Shown: piece after piece, positions 6,103 to 7,228 of the stretch | Numbering within the stretch: position 1 is the first letter of the stretch | How the letters are laid out: each line of letters begins with the position of its first letter | DNA from: an uncultured Curtobacterium sp. | Lineage (GTDB): Bacteria > Actinomycetota > Actinomycetes > Actinomycetales > Microbacteriaceae | Reading direction: 5' to 3' | Assembly (NCBI GenBank): GCA_913774725.1 | Contig: CAJYIG010000051.1 | Location: 1 to 7,228, forward strand | DNA: 7,228 bases | The notes under the pieces: generated by a model | Database searches by the model: none | Seen by the model: only the letters and a program-made list of their open reading frames with translations | Told to the model about the DNA's origin: nothing | Translations under genes and position numbers: made by a program

Positions 6103-7227
6103 CTACTCCGGCCGGCCGTAGGTCTCGAGCAGGCGCAGCCAGACCTCGTTCATCGTCGGGTAGGCGGGGACGGCGTGCCAGAGTCGGTCGACCGGGACCT
6201 CGCCCACGACCGCGATCGTCGCCGCGTGCAGCATCTCGGCGACGTCCTGTCCGACGAAGGTCACACCGACGACGACGCCGCGGGACTCGTCGACGACCAT
6301 CTTCGCCCGACCGGTGTAACCGTCGGCCTGCAGCGCGGACCCGGCCACCGCGCCGAGGTCGTACTCGACCGCGCGGACGTCGATGCCCTGCTCGCGCGCG
6401 GCCGCCTCGGTCAGCCCGACGCTCGCGACCTCGGGATCGGTGAAGGTGACCTGCGGGACGGCCGCGTGGTCGGCCGTCGCGACGTGGGCGCCCCACGGTT
6501 CGGCGTGCACCGGTCGGCCCTGTGCGCGCGCCGCGATGGCCTCCCCGGCCGCACGTGCCTGGTACTTGCCCTGGTGGGTGAGGAGGGCGCGGTGGTTGAC
6601 GTCGCCGACGGCGTAGAGCCAGTCGGTCCCCTGCACGAGCATCGTGTCGTCGACCTCCAGCCAGTCGCCCGGAGTGAGCCCGACGGACTCGAGACCGAGG
6701 TCGGCGGTGTGCGCCTTCCGGCCCGTCGCGGCGAGGACCTCGCTGGTGATGACGGTGGTGCCGTCGTCGAGCGTCGTGGTGACCAGGCCGTGCTCGTCGC
6801 GGTCGACCCGGGTCGGGTTCACGCCGGTGCGCACGTCGATGCCGAGCTCGCGCATCGCGTCGGCGACGAGCTCGCCGGCGAAGGGCTCCATCCCGCCGAG
6901 CAGCCCGTGGCGGGCGACCAGGGTGACCTTCGACCCGAGGGACGCCCACGCGGTCGCGAGCTCCGAGCCGGCGACACCGCCGCCGATGACGAGCAGGCTC
7001 TCGGGGACCTGCTGGGCGCTGGTGCCCTCGCGGGTGCCCCAGGGCTCCGCGTCGGCGAGGCCCGGGACGTCGGGCAGCTGGTGCAGCGAACCGGTCACGA
7101 CGGCGACGGCGGCGCGTGCGGTGTGCGTCTCGCCGCCGACCTTGACGGTCTTCTCACCGGTGATGCGGGCGTGGCCGCGGATCAGGGCGATGTCCGCGGA
7201 CTCGAGCCAGGCGACCTGGCTGTCGTC
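6103..7227 (-). CDS. NAD(P)/FAD-dependent oxidoreductase, disulfide-reductase family (5' end outside window)
   Basis: The C-terminal 374 residues of a class-I pyridine nucleotide-disulfide oxidoreductase-like flavoprotein (dihydrolipoyl dehydrogenase/mercuric reductase fold). The N-terminal FAD motif and any redox-active CxxxxC lie beyond the right edge. Seen here are the strand of the first FAD domain ending AVAVVTGS (VTGS where ATGS is usual), the NAD(P)H-binding GGGVAGSE (fragment residues 82-89), the second FAD motif LYAVGDVN (204-211), and the dimerisation domain beginning near VPQVTFTDPEVASVGLTE. In the C-terminal motif where true disulfide reductases have HPTxxE, this protein reads AYPTMNE (355-361), with Tyr356 at the catalytic His position. 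A GTG at 7098 is internal, since the upstream residues fit the family. The gene ends in TAG two bases before the HExxH gene. Substrate is unknown; classical Lpd or MerA activity is doubtful. Confidence 0.9.
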   Translation of the reverse strand, partial: DDSQVAWLESADIALIRGHARITGEKTVKVGGETHTARAAVAVVTGSLHQLPDVPGLADAEPWGTREGTSAQQVPESLLVIGGGVAGSELATAWASLGSKVTLVARHGLLGGMEPFAGELVADAMRELGIDVRTGVNPTRVDRDEHGLVTTTLDDGTTVITSEVLAATGRKAHTADLGLESVGLTPGDWLEVDDTMLVQGTDWLYAVGDVNHRALLTHQGKYQARAAGEAIAARAQGRPVHAEPWGAHVATADHAAVPQVTFTDPEVASVGLTEAAAREQGIDVRAVEYDLGAVAGSALQADGYTGRAKMVVDESRGVVVGVTFVGQDVAEMLHAATIAVVGEVPVDRLWHAVPAYPTMNEVWLRLLETYGRPE

Positions 7228-7228
7228 C

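Noticed and set aside
6101..6949. In-frame 5' extension of the HExxH gene through the oxidoreductase gene (total frame 5744-6949)
   Set aside because: The extension is Arg/Gly-rich shadow sequence opposite the reading of a well-defined flavoprotein in another frame. GTG 6100 with GGAG upstream gives the natural start.
1..7228. Novel defence, phage, CRISPR or biosynthetic system
   Set aside because: All genes fall into common transporter, hydrolase, flavoprotein or small conserved families. I found no regularly spaced repeats, toxin-antitoxin pair, nuclease, reverse transcriptase or tRNA.

Overview
The window is a 7.2-kb piece of a very GC-rich chromosome whose codons mostly end in G or C. 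It uses many GTG starts and has tightly packed genes. Gene content, a DtxR/IdeR-type iron box and the protein families point to an actinobacterium, most likely Microbacteriaceae and possibly Curtobacterium. That placement is inferred from recognition, not from a search.

Layout. (1) Bases 1-2685, minus strand: a peptide-type (Dpp/Opp) ABC importer in the order substrate-binding lipoprotein, DppB-like permease, DppC-like permease. The last is cut by the left edge, and the permease genes overlap by 4 nt. A hairpin lies between the lipoprotein and permease genes. (2) Bases 2746-3690, minus strand: an alpha/beta hydrolase just upstream of and co-directional with the transporter. A GTTGTTG/CAACAAC dyad lies inside its 3' end, about 90 nt upstream of the lipoprotein start. 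(3) Bases 3691-3749: a short divergent control region with an iron-box-like sequence that runs into the next start codon. (4) Bases 3750-5500, plus strand: a siderophore-interacting flavin reductase followed directly by a FecE/FepC-type ATPase. This is an iron-uptake pair with no permease or binding-protein gene beside it. (5) Bases 5501-5743: a convergent intergenic region with three predicted hairpins, one a perfect 19-bp stem. (6) Bases 5744-7227, minus strand: a pyridine nucleotide-disulfide oxidoreductase-family flavoprotein, cut by the right edge, followed 2 nt later by a 118-aa protein with an HExxH motif.

How the genes fit together. The plus-strand pair probably serves ferric-siderophore import: the ATPase powers an FecCD-type permease encoded elsewhere, and the flavoenzyme reduces Fe(III)-siderophore in the cytoplasm to release iron. 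Low iron would relieve DtxR/IdeR repression. The minus-strand importer takes up oligopeptides or similar solutes. The hydrolase may act on an imported compound, but its substrate cannot be read from sequence. The oxidoreductase and HExxH protein look translationally coupled, and their shared role is unknown.

I see no mobile element, CRISPR array, RNA gene, phage gene or defence system. The window looks like ordinary core or near-core actinobacterial content. The points that most deserve a second look are the ATPase start codon, the iron box, the hairpins, the small HExxH protein and the substituted C-terminal motif of the oxidoreductase.
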